NCBI GenBank assembly: GCA_020438665.1
Contig: JAGQUE010000386.1
Location: 1 to 10,488, forward strand
DNA: 10,488 bases
DNA from: Nocardioidaceae bacterium
GTDB taxonomy: Bacteria; Actinomycetota; Actinomycetes; Propionibacteriales; Nocardioidaceae
Direction: 5' to 3'
Made by a program: the position numbers and the translations under genes
Notes under the pieces: model-generated
What the model saw: only the letters and a program-made list of their open reading frames with translations
Databases searched by the model: none
What the model was told of the DNA's origin: nothing
In this document: piece after piece, positions 1 to 5,739 of the stretch
How positions within the stretch are numbered: the first letter of the stretch is position 1
How the letters are laid out: every line of letters begins with the position of its first letter

Positions 1-407
1 TCAAGCAGCGCCACGACCTGCGGCTCGTGGTCATCGACTACATGCAGCTGATGACCTCGGGCAAGAAGGTCGAGTCACGCCAGCTGGAGGTCTCGGAGTT
101 CTCCCGCCAGATCAAGCTGCTGGCCAAGGAGCTCGAGGTCCCGATCATCGCGCTCTCCCAGCTCAACCGTGGCCCCGAGCAGCGCTCGGACAAGCGCCCG
201 ATGCTTGCTGACCTTCGCGAGTCGGGCTCGCTCGAACAGGATGCCGACATGGTCGTGCTGCTCCACCGCGACGATGCCTATGAGCGCGAGTCCACCCGCC
301 CTGGCGAGGCCGACCTGATCATCGCCAAGCACCGCAACGGCCCCACCCGCGACATCACGGTCGCCTTCCAGGGTCATTACTCGCGGTTCGTCGACATGGC
401 CCACTGA
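1..407 (+). CDS. dnaB: Replicative DNA helicase DnaB, C-terminal fragment
   Basis: This is the last ~134 codons of the replicative helicase, open from the left edge (first full codon at base 3) and ending at TGA 405-407. DnaB is the ring-shaped hexameric ATPase that unwinds DNA at the replication fork. The visible part begins just before the Walker B strand (LVVIDYMQLM). The family's signature block follows: a helix with EFSRQIKLLAKEL, the strand PIIALSQLNRGPEQR, and DLRESGSLEQDADMVVLLHR, which includes the arginine/glutamine elements used in DNA binding and inter-subunit ATP hydrolysis. It ends with the RNGPTRDITVAFQGHYSRF strand typical of the RecA-like domain. No intein or frameshift is visible in this part. 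The N-terminal domain and Walker A lie outside the window. An internal ATG near base 45 is not a real start. The gene converges with the secreted-protein gene downstream. Confidence 0.96.
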   Translation, partial: KQRHDLRLVVIDYMQLMTSGKKVESRQLEVSEFSRQIKLLAKELEVPIIALSQLNRGPEQRSDKRPMLADLRESGSLEQDADMVVLLHRDDAYERESTRPGEADLIIAKHRNGPTRDITVAFQGHYSRFVDMAH

Positions 408-411
408 TGTT

Positions 412-501
412 GCGTGCCCCATCTCCTGCGCCGCTGTGGGGGGTTAGGGACCCGTATACGGGTCCCTAACCCCCCACAGCAGCGCACCAGTTGGGGCGCG
501 T
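412..501. terminator. Large inverted repeat with 48-bp perfect palindrome, likely bidirectional terminator
   Basis: Bases 433-456 are the exact reverse complement of 457-480, giving a 48-bp palindrome with no spacer, centred on GTATAC at 454-459. Outside it, 412-432 and 481-501 continue the symmetry imperfectly: 15 of 21 positions pair, and two more could form G-U pairs in RNA. The structure begins 5 nt after the dnaB stop codon and lies between convergent genes, so a two-way terminator is the simplest reading. There is no T-tract, which is common for actinobacterial terminators. The length and symmetry are unusual, so a palindromic mobile repeat or a dimeric protein-binding site is also possible. 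Confidence 0.7.
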
Positions 502-517
502 GGCCGCGGTCGCCCTG

Positions 518-545
518 GGTCCTGGTCGCCCGAGCGACCAGGACC
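518..545. terminator. Second intergenic hairpin, 12-bp stem with 4-nt loop
   Basis: GGTCCTGGTCGC (518-529) is followed by the loop CCGA and the exact complement GCGACCAGGACC (534-545). It lies about 50 nt beyond the stop of the minus-strand secreted-protein gene and about 110 nt beyond the dnaB stop. Position suggests it terminates the minus-strand transcript, but the symmetric stem would fold on either strand. No U-run follows. Confidence 0.6.
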
Positions 546-595
546 GGTGACGTCGTGGCGAAGGCGAGCCCGGCCCGGGCCTAGCGACACCCGAC

Positions 596-1249
596 CTAGG
601 GGGCGGGCGCCGGGAGGACCGTCGTGGTCAGCCCGTCGATGCGGGTGACGGCGATCTGGGACTGCTCGACATACATGTCGGCCTCGCCGTCGTCGGAGAA
701 GCAGCGCAGCACCCGGTCCTCGGTGCGGGTGTCGAGCACGCCGGAGCCGGAGACGGCGCTGAAGCCGTTGAAGGTGCTGCCATAGGCGATCAGCTGGGAG
801 TACGGCGAGTCGCCGACGAAGCTGCAGTTGAGCTGGGACCCGTTGGGGGTCATGTTCGCCAGCATCGTGTAGTCGACGTGATAGAGCCCCGGCGCCAGCC
901 CGAGGTCGAGGTCGAACGCGCTCACCCCGCTATAGCCGGTGTTGGGCAGCTTGAAGACCGTAGCCCGCGTCTGCAGGTCGGCCGCGGACAACCCGTCCAC
1001 CTTGTCGGCGTTGAGCTTGACCACCTTGGCGCTCGACGTCACTGCCAGTGGAGGCGCCCCCGTCCGGGTGCGCAGCGACAGGGCGGCGCCATCCCCGGTG
1101 TTGCGCAGCTTGGTGGTCTGGTGGGCGACGTTGTCCTTGCCGAGCAGCAGCGTGCCGCCCGTGGCGCCGTACGCCGCCGCGTTGAGGCCGACAGTGACCA
1201 GGGCGGCCACGCCGAGCAGTCGGATCGTGTGCGTGCGCGTCGATGTCAT
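596..1249 (-). CDS. Secreted hypothetical protein with NADKVDG motif
   Basis: This encodes a 217-residue exported protein of unknown function. Residues 1-29 form a Sec signal peptide: basic start (THTIR), hydrophobic core LLGVAALVTVGL, and a cleavage site near AAYGA. The mature part opens with GGTLLLGKDNVAHQTTKLRN, then a strand-rich stretch, then KVVKLNADKVDGLSAADLQ (about 75-93). I recall that motif from exported actinobacterial proteins without known function. The second half (100-205) alternates short hydrophobic strands and carries two cysteines, C142 and C183, that could form a disulfide; it reads like a beta-sandwich, which is inference. The ATG at 1249 is chosen because a purine-rich Shine-Dalgarno (GAGGGGG) precedes it and the signal peptide starts there; extending the frame to 1519 adds non-secretory sequence. 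The gene lies 148 bp downstream of the membrane sigma factor gene on the same strand and could be its target or partner. Confidence 0.8.
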   Translation of the reverse strand: MTSTRTHTIRLLGVAALVTVGLNAAAYGATGGTLLLGKDNVAHQTTKLRNTGDGAALSLRTRTGAPPLAVTSSAKVVKLNADKVDGLSAADLQTRATVFKLPNTGYSGVSAFDLDLGLAPGLYHVDYTMLANMTPNGSQLNCSFVGDSPYSQLIAYGSTFNGFSAVSGSGVLDTRTEDRVLRCFSDDGEADMYVEQSQIAVTRIDGLTTTVLPAPAP

Positions 1250-1259
1250 GAGATTCCCC

Positions 1260-1282
1260 CTCGTTGTCCTCGTTGTCCTCGT
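1260..1282 (-). repeat. Short tandem repeat with Shine-Dalgarno-like units before the secreted-protein gene
   Basis: On the minus strand the 9-mer GACAACGAG occurs twice in tandem (1260-1268 and 1269-1277), preceded by a partial unit at 1278-1282. This places three ACGAGG-like motifs in a row, the last merging into the GAGGGGG ribosome-binding site before the ATG at 1249. Two copies may be chance or slippage. Confidence 0.5.
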
Positions 1283-1397
1283 GCCGGACCGGGGCAGCCT
1301 CACACGTCGAGCCCGGCGACCACATGGCCCGCACGGGCTAGGGACAGGCCGTCGAGGGGAACGACCGTGGATGTCCTGTCCAAGGTCGGTCGGAGTG

Positions 1398-3005
1398 TCA
1401 GTGACCGCCCCCGCCGCCGCGTCCCTGCAGCTGGACGGCGGCCGTGTCGTTGCTGGGGTCTGGGTCGACATTGGCGGGTGCGTTGATCGTCGCCGTGATG
1501 GCCAGCGGAGCCCGGTCATCGACGAAGAAGGTCAGCCAGGGCGAGGTGCGGTCGGAGGCGGGACGGCACTCGAGGGTCCAGGGATCGACGGCTCCACAGC
1601 GCCAGCCCGGGTCCAGCTGTGATCGGTCGGTGAGGTGCCAGGACGGCCAGGGATGGTCGGCCACGAGCCGGATCCGTGCCGTGGCCGGCGTCGCCGAGGG
1701 TACGGCGATGGCCACGAGGGCTCCGAACCGCTCGTCGTCAGCCGACATCGAGACGATCCTGAGGTCGAGCCGGGTCGTCCCCGGTGTGGAGAGGGGCGGC
1801 ACGGGGACGGCAGTCGGCGCCGACGTGGGAGCGTGGCCCGAAGCCTGCGGCACGCCGGGGGGCGCCGTGCTCGCCTCGGCACTGGGAGGTGTCGCACGCG
1901 CCGGGCTCGTGGAGGCCAGGGCTCGCTGAGGTCGACTCCTGAGGGTGATGCCACCGGTGGGCTCGAGCACCGACACGGTGGGGCGCGGCTCGGGCCGTTC
2001 CTCCGCGGCCAGACCGCCGGCGAGCGGGGACGTGGCTGAGGTGCCCGTGAGCGCGACGAACCCGAGGCCGGCCGTGGCGGCGAGCGCCGCGGCCGCCGCG
2101 CCCGCGGCGACCGGGTGTCCCGCCCAGGACGTCAGGCGGGCCACCAGCCAGCCGGTGAACCCGCCCTCGATCGCCGCGGTGGTCGGGAGGGCATAGGTGA
2201 GCGCGAGGGGCACCAGCACGGCGGCCAGGTCGTTGTTGAGCAGCACCAAGGCGCGGTTGGTCTCTCGGCAGTCGTCGCACGCATCGAGGTGCGCGGCGAT
2301 GCGGATGCTGAGCGAGGGCGAGGCGCTGCCACGCACGTATGCCGGAAGTGCGTCCCTGATGACGGCGCACTCTCCGGAGGCGCGCCTCAGGTGCGTGGCC
2401 AGATAAGCGCGCCGCAGTCCTTCTCGGGCGCGCAGCGCGAGCGTCGAGACGGCGGTCGGCTTGATCGCGAGCCGGTCGGCGATCTCCTGCCTGCTCAGGC
2501 CCTCGACCTCACCGAGCCACAGCACGGTCTGCCATCGCGGAGGCAGCGACTCCAGCGCCTGGCGGACGGTGTCCCGGTCGGAGAAGCCGTCGGCGGGATC
2601 GGTGGCGATCTCGGGGTCGTGCAGGTCTGACGCCGGGGAGAAGTCGTGGGCGGACTCGCGGCCGCGACGAATGGTGTCGATGGCGGCGTTGCGGACCATG
2701 GTCAGCAGATAGGGGCGGAACCGGTCGATGGCGCCGGCGTCACTGCGGAGCAGCACCAGGATCCTGGCGAACGACTCCGCGACCACGTCCTGCGCCGTGG
2801 CGCCGTCGACGATGCGTCGGGCCACGCGCGAGGCCGCCGGCTCGTGGCGTCGATAGAGCGCCGCGAAGGCCTCGGCGTCGCCCCGGGCCACGCGGGTGGC
2901 GAGCTCGTCGTCGGTCGGCTCCGTGCGGATCCCGGCGCGCCTGACGGCGCCGCCTGCCGGCCCGCCGCCGTGGGAGCCCGTTCCCGTGCTGTCGTCCGCG
3001 CTCAT
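1398..3005 (-). CDS. ECF sigma factor fused to zinc-finger anti-sigma, membrane and extracellular domains
   Basis: This 535-residue protein combines a transcription factor with its probable sensor. Residues ~46-115 match sigma-70 region 2 (AFAALYRRHE, DVVAESFARIL, RPYLLTMVRNAAIDTIRR). Residues ~146-200 match region 4 (LESLPPRWQTVLWL, GLSRQEIADRLAIKPTAVSTLALRAREGLR). Next is a zinc-binding anti-sigma-like domain with C213, then H239-x3-C243-x2-C246. Residues ~298-320 are a clear membrane segment; 258-277 may be another. A Pro/Ser/Thr-rich stalk (~325-410) leads to a C-terminal domain (~412-528) with C470 and C480, ending ANVDPDPSNDTAAVQL as in DUF11/CARDB-type beta-sandwiches. ECF factors with C-terminal sensory extensions are known in actinobacteria (groups such as ECF52/53). 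I infer that the sigma part is held at the membrane and freed by a signal or proteolysis. The ATG at 3005 has a strong GGAGG eight bases upstream. The protein ends in a run of five Gly and a His. Confidence 0.88.
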   Translation of the reverse strand: MSADDSTGTGSHGGGPAGGAVRRAGIRTEPTDDELATRVARGDAEAFAALYRRHEPAASRVARRIVDGATAQDVVAESFARILVLLRSDAGAIDRFRPYLLTMVRNAAIDTIRRGRESAHDFSPASDLHDPEIATDPADGFSDRDTVRQALESLPPRWQTVLWLGEVEGLSRQEIADRLAIKPTAVSTLALRAREGLRRAYLATHLRRASGECAVIRDALPAYVRGSASPSLSIRIAAHLDACDDCRETNRALVLLNNDLAAVLVPLALTYALPTTAAIEGGFTGWLVARLTSWAGHPVAAGAAAAALAATAGLGFVALTGTSATSPLAGGLAAEERPEPRPTVSVLEPTGGITLRSRPQRALASTSPARATPPSAEASTAPPGVPQASGHAPTSAPTAVPVPPLSTPGTTRLDLRIVSMSADDERFGALVAIAVPSATPATARIRLVADHPWPSWHLTDRSQLDPGWRCGAVDPWTLECRPASDRTSPWLTFFVDDRAPLAITATINAPANVDPDPSNDTAAVQLQGRGGGGGH

Positions 3006-3375
3006 GCCACGCCCCTCCCCGAACGCACCGGAAAGATAAGACGCCCACCCGGGCTTCGCATAACGCGAGAACTCGTCACCACCTGTTGACCCGGTCGTGT
3101 GGTCGCACGCGGTGAACGGCCGGGCGACCGCGATGACGGCCCCAGGGCTGGCCAGCGTCGATGGAGTGCGTACTCGGGATAGCGCTCGATCTCGGTGGGT
3201 AGACCGGCTGTCCGGCCCCGGGGCCGACTGATCCGCGCCACGAGCTCGGGTGGACCCCCACGACCCGTAGCGCCGGATCACCCATCAAGACGCCGCAGCA
3301 GCGCTCCCCATAACGCGGGCCCCGCTCGTCGCTCGAACACCGCGCCCGTTGGCGTCGGCGGCGGGCCGAGCGCGA
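3006..3375. other. 370-bp intergenic stretch without a supported gene
   Basis: This lies between the start of the sigma gene and the stop of the DUF1905 gene. The open frames crossing it (for example a 92-codon upstream extension of the sigma frame) lack recognisable domains or sensible ribosome-binding sites. It must contain the sigma gene's promoter and the end of the upstream transcript. The only symmetric element I see is a 14-bp GC palindrome at 3213-3226, too short and loopless to call a terminator. Confidence 0.6.
3033..3038 (-). promoter_or_regulatory. Possible -10 element of the sigma factor gene
   Basis: The minus strand reads TATCTT here, matching the actinobacterial TAnnnT pattern. 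The predicted start of transcription would be near 3026, giving a leader of about 20 nt that contains the GGAGG site. No convincing -35 hexamer lies 16-18 bp upstream, and I did not find a well-spaced ECF-type AAC/CGT pair that would indicate autoregulation. This is a weak call. Confidence 0.22.
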
Positions 3376-3834
3376 CTAAGCCCGGCGTCGCCCCTCGCGC
3401 AGGCGCTCGACCGCCTGGGCGACACGTCGCTGTCGCGTCTCCTCGCGCTTGGCGTCGGCCACCCAGGCGGCGTACTCCTTGCGGTGGCTGTAGGCCAGGC
3501 CGTTGAAGCCCTTCGCGGCGACGGGGTCCGCGGCGAGGGCTTCGGCCAGCTCGGCAGGGACGTCGACCTCGCGCGGCGCCTCGTCGAGGTCGATGGTGGC
3601 CGTCACCTCGTCACCGATGGCGACGTCCATCTCGGCGCGGGCGGCCTTGCTGAACCCGATGAGGTTCTGCCCGTCCATGACTCCCAACCGGAGCCGCGTG
3701 GTGCGGTCGCCGATGGTCACGCGGACGGCGGCGCGCTTGCCGCCGCCGATCTCGGCGACCTGGTCATCGGTGAGCACGATGGCCGCTGCGGGCCCCCGCG
3801 GCTCGAGTGTGGTGGTGAGGGTCAAGGACGTCAC
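3376..3834 (-). CDS. DUF1905 and YdeI/OmdA domain protein
   Basis: This is a 152-residue cytoplasmic protein with the two-part layout of the YdeI/OmpD-associated family. Residues ~1-88 form a DUF1905-type beta-barrel (the run RAAVRVTIGDRTTRLRLGVM, then GFSKAARAEMDVAIGDEVTATIDLDEAPREV). Residues ~90-150 are the YdeI/OmdA helical part, with the signature YSHRKEYAAWVADAKREETR followed by RRVAQAVERLREG. The exact biochemical role of the family is unsettled; YdeI has been linked to stress and antimicrobial-peptide tolerance in enteric bacteria, which may not carry over. There is no signal peptide or membrane segment. The start is GTG at 3834; only a poor AGGG lies upstream, and TAGGGT at 3841-3846 would allow a leaderless mRNA. 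The gene is divergent from the large unknown gene on the plus strand, with 72 bp between the two starts. Confidence 0.87.
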   Translation of the reverse strand: MTSLTLTTTLEPRGPAAAIVLTDDQVAEIGGGKRAAVRVTIGDRTTRLRLGVMDGQNLIGFSKAARAEMDVAIGDEVTATIDLDEAPREVDVPAELAEALAADPVAAKGFNGLAYSHRKEYAAWVADAKREETRQRRVAQAVERLREGRRRA

Positions 3835-3840
3835 GACGCG

Positions 3841-3846
3841 ACCCTA
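3841..3846 (-). promoter_or_regulatory. Possible leaderless -10 element of the DUF1905 gene
   Basis: The minus strand reads TAGGGT, a TAnnnT match, ending 6 nt before the GTG at 3834. That spacing would start transcription at or next to the start codon. No clear -35 hexamer is visible. Confidence 0.25.
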
Positions 3847-3893
3847 AGGCAAAGGTCCAGAGTGGCAGCCACCCCATTTGTCCCAGCTGCCCC

Positions 3894-3899
3894 GATAAT
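3894..3899 (+). promoter_or_regulatory. Possible leaderless -10 element of the large unknown gene
   Basis: GATAAT differs from TATAAT by one base and ends 7 nt before the GTG at 3907, the spacing expected when transcription begins at the start codon. It favours GTG 3907 over ATG 3922 as the start. The -35 region (about 3871-3876) is poor, which is common for leaderless actinobacterial promoters. Confidence 0.33.
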
Positions 3900-3906
3900 C
3901 ACCTGT

Positions 3907-5694
3907 GTGAGCAGGTCCGGGATGCTGCATGCGGAGACGGCCGCAGCGCTGGGTCGGCTGATGGTCATCGCGGGGGGCGAGCCCCTCGAGGACCTCGACG
4001 CCATCCTCAGTGCGGTGTGGCCGCGCTGGCGCGTCGCCGCGACCACGCCGGTGGGTCCCGGCGAGATGCGGTTGCTGCGCCACCGCGACGGCTGGTGGGC
4101 CGCCTACTACGTCGACGCCGAGGCGATGAACGGCGTCGAAGCGCTCGTGCCGCGCCGCCATGCCGGCGACCCGGGGGCCACCACCGGCCTCGAACCCGAG
4201 GGTCCGCTCACCAAGGTCACCTGGGAGACCGCCAGCCAGCAGGAGCGGCTGGCGCTGCTGACCGCGCTGGTCCGGTTCACCCCGGTCGCCGAGACGGTCG
4301 CCGGGCTCGCCGAGCTGCTGGCGGTCGGCCATCGCGGCTGGCGTCGTACGGACCCCGAGGACTGGCTGCGCGTCGGCACCTTCGCCGGGCTGCTGGCGCT
4401 GGCCGAGGAGCAGAAGAAGGTCTTCCGTGCCAAGGACCAGGTCGTTGAGTTCCGCCAGCGCCTCGAGGCCGGCGACTGGGGCCGGATCCGCCGCGACGCC
4501 CGCACCTATCAGCGCACCCACGTCAAGCGGCTGCTCGGCGAGGCCCTGCTCGAGACCCTGGTCGACCAGCTCGACGCCGACGAGACGGTGCGCACCTATT
4601 GGCAGCTGCGCAACCTCGCGCTCGCCAACGACGACGACGAGACCATCGCCGCCACCGAGTCGCTGCTCACCGAGATGGAGCGCGCCTGGTGCCCGGTGTG
4701 CCAGTTCGCGGCCCAACAGGTCCGCGTCATCGACGAACGGGGCGCGCCGGGCCGGGTGTGGCGCCGCTACGTCCGCCTGCTCGGCGCCGAGGAGGAGAAC
4801 GGCGAGGACGCCCTTGTCCGGCTGACCGAGACCTGGGCCGAGCAGGCCCTCAACGGCTGGCCAACCGGCCAGCCCATCGGCGACCTGGCGGGCCTCAAGC
4901 CCCACTTCTTCCCCGAGGCGCAGAACGTCCTGAGCAGCTCGGCCACGGCCGTGCCCTGGGTCGGCCCGACCGTACGCCGCGCGCTCGACGTCGCCGTCGC
5001 GCCCGGCATCACCCCGGTGGAGGCGGTGCAGCACCTGTGGGAGGGCTGGCGCGTCGACAGCCATGTCGGTTCCGAGGAGCGCAACCACACGGTCGTCGTC
5101 TCGCGCGGCGGGCTCGTCGGGATGGTGCGGCTGCCGTCCTATGACCCGCACGAGTACGACCTGCCGGGCGGTGCCGGCCCGTGGGACAAGAAGTCCCACG
5201 CCGAACGGCTCAACGCCGTCGGTTATGCCGTGCGGTCCTTCCGCGTCGCTCCCGCCTCGGGCGGCCATGCGATGCCGACGATCGACGCCGAGACCGCGGC
5301 CGCCGTCGCGCCACCCACACCCTCGCGTCCGGCCAAGGCGGCCGTGGCCGCTCCCAAGGCCGACCGCACCGGCCGAGTCGGCTGGCTGCGCCGCGTCACC
5401 CGGGGCGAGGGTGCATCGCCTTCCGCCCCCACTGGCACCCAGGCCCCGTCATCGGCCGCGCCGGCGTCCTCCCAGCCGGACGACGCCGTCCTCGAGCCGC
5501 GCGTCATTCCCTATGTCCCGCCCGAGCCTGAGGTGACGCCACCTCCCGAGCCACCGGGCGGTCCGGCCGCCCTGCTGCTGCTCGAGGAGGAGGAGCAGGA
5601 GCGCGCCCACCGCGAGCAGTTCGACGCCGAGCTCCGCGCCGCCCTCGCCAAGGTCGAGGTCGAGGACCCCGACGGCACCGACCCCACCTCCTGA
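3907..5694 (+). CDS. Uncharacterised protein with CPVC motif and Pro/Ala-rich tail
   Basis: I do not recognise this ~595-residue protein. Residues ~1-85 look folded, with W-rich segments (VWPRWRV, RDGWWAAYYVD). Residues ~105-330 are mostly charged, amphipathic helix (EEQKKVFRAKDQVVEFRQRLEAGDWGRIRRD, then LLGEALLETLVDQLDADETVRTYWQLRNLALAND), with a cysteine pair W-C262-P-V-C265 that could bind metal or be redox active. Residues ~335-447 are mixed, including ERNHTVVVSRGGLVGMVRLPSYDP as likely strands. From ~450 to 550 it is disordered and rich in Pro, Ala and Ser, then ends in a short acidic helix (LLLLEEEEQERAHREQFDAELRAALAKVEVED). There is no signal peptide or membrane segment, so it is probably cytosolic. 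GTG 3907 is preferred because of the -10-like GATAAT seven bases upstream; ATG 3922 (590 aa) has only a weak AGG and remains possible. Function unknown. Confidence 0.82.
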   Translation: MSRSGMLHAETAAALGRLMVIAGGEPLEDLDAILSAVWPRWRVAATTPVGPGEMRLLRHRDGWWAAYYVDAEAMNGVEALVPRRHAGDPGATTGLEPEGPLTKVTWETASQQERLALLTALVRFTPVAETVAGLAELLAVGHRGWRRTDPEDWLRVGTFAGLLALAEEQKKVFRAKDQVVEFRQRLEAGDWGRIRRDARTYQRTHVKRLLGEALLETLVDQLDADETVRTYWQLRNLALANDDDETIAATESLLTEMERAWCPVCQFAAQQVRVIDERGAPGRVWRRYVRLLGAEEENGEDALVRLTETWAEQALNGWPTGQPIGDLAGLKPHFFPEAQNVLSSSATAVPWVGPTVRRALDVAVAPGITPVEAVQHLWEGWRVDSHVGSEERNHTVVVSRGGLVGMVRLPSYDPHEYDLPGGAGPWDKKSHAERLNAVGYAVRSFRVAPASGGHAMPTIDAETAAAVAPPTPSRPAKAAVAAPKADRTGRVGWLRRVTRGEGASPSAPTGTQAPSSAAPASSQPDDAVLEPRVIPYVPPEPEVTPPPEPPGGPAALLLLEEEEQERAHREQFDAELRAALAKVEVEDPDGTDPTS

Positions 5695-5706
5695 CGACCA
5701 CGCGGC

Positions 5707-5739
5707 GACTCGCCTGTTCTGGGGCTGGACAGGCGGGTC
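5707..5739. terminator. Hairpin between convergent genes
   Basis: Bases 5707-5717 pair with 5729-5739 (an 11-bp stem with one G-U type pair, core CGCCTGT/ACAGGCG), leaving a loop that may close further. It begins 12 nt past the plus-strand stop and reaches into the stop codon of the minus-strand aldehyde dehydrogenase gene, so it can serve both transcripts. Confidence 0.6.

Noticed and set aside
1250..1519. Extension of the secreted-protein gene to 1519
   Set aside because: It would overlap the end of the sigma gene and bury the signal peptide inside the protein. ATG 1249 has a good ribosome-binding site.
3213..3226. A 14-bp GC palindrome (CGGCCCCGGGGCCG) as terminator or operator
   Set aside because: It has no loop, lies about 150 bp past the nearest stop codon, and such short GC palindromes are expected by chance at this base composition.
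3006..3281. Extension of the sigma factor gene to an ATG at 3281
   Set aside because: The extra 92 residues resemble no sigma domain. ATG 3005 has a well-spaced GGAGG and begins a normal flexible N-terminus before region 2.
3349..3906. Extension of the large plus-strand gene upstream to 3349 (781 codons)
   Set aside because: The added part runs antisense through the DUF1905/YdeI gene, which has recognisable motifs. The start near 3907 is supported by the -10-like element.
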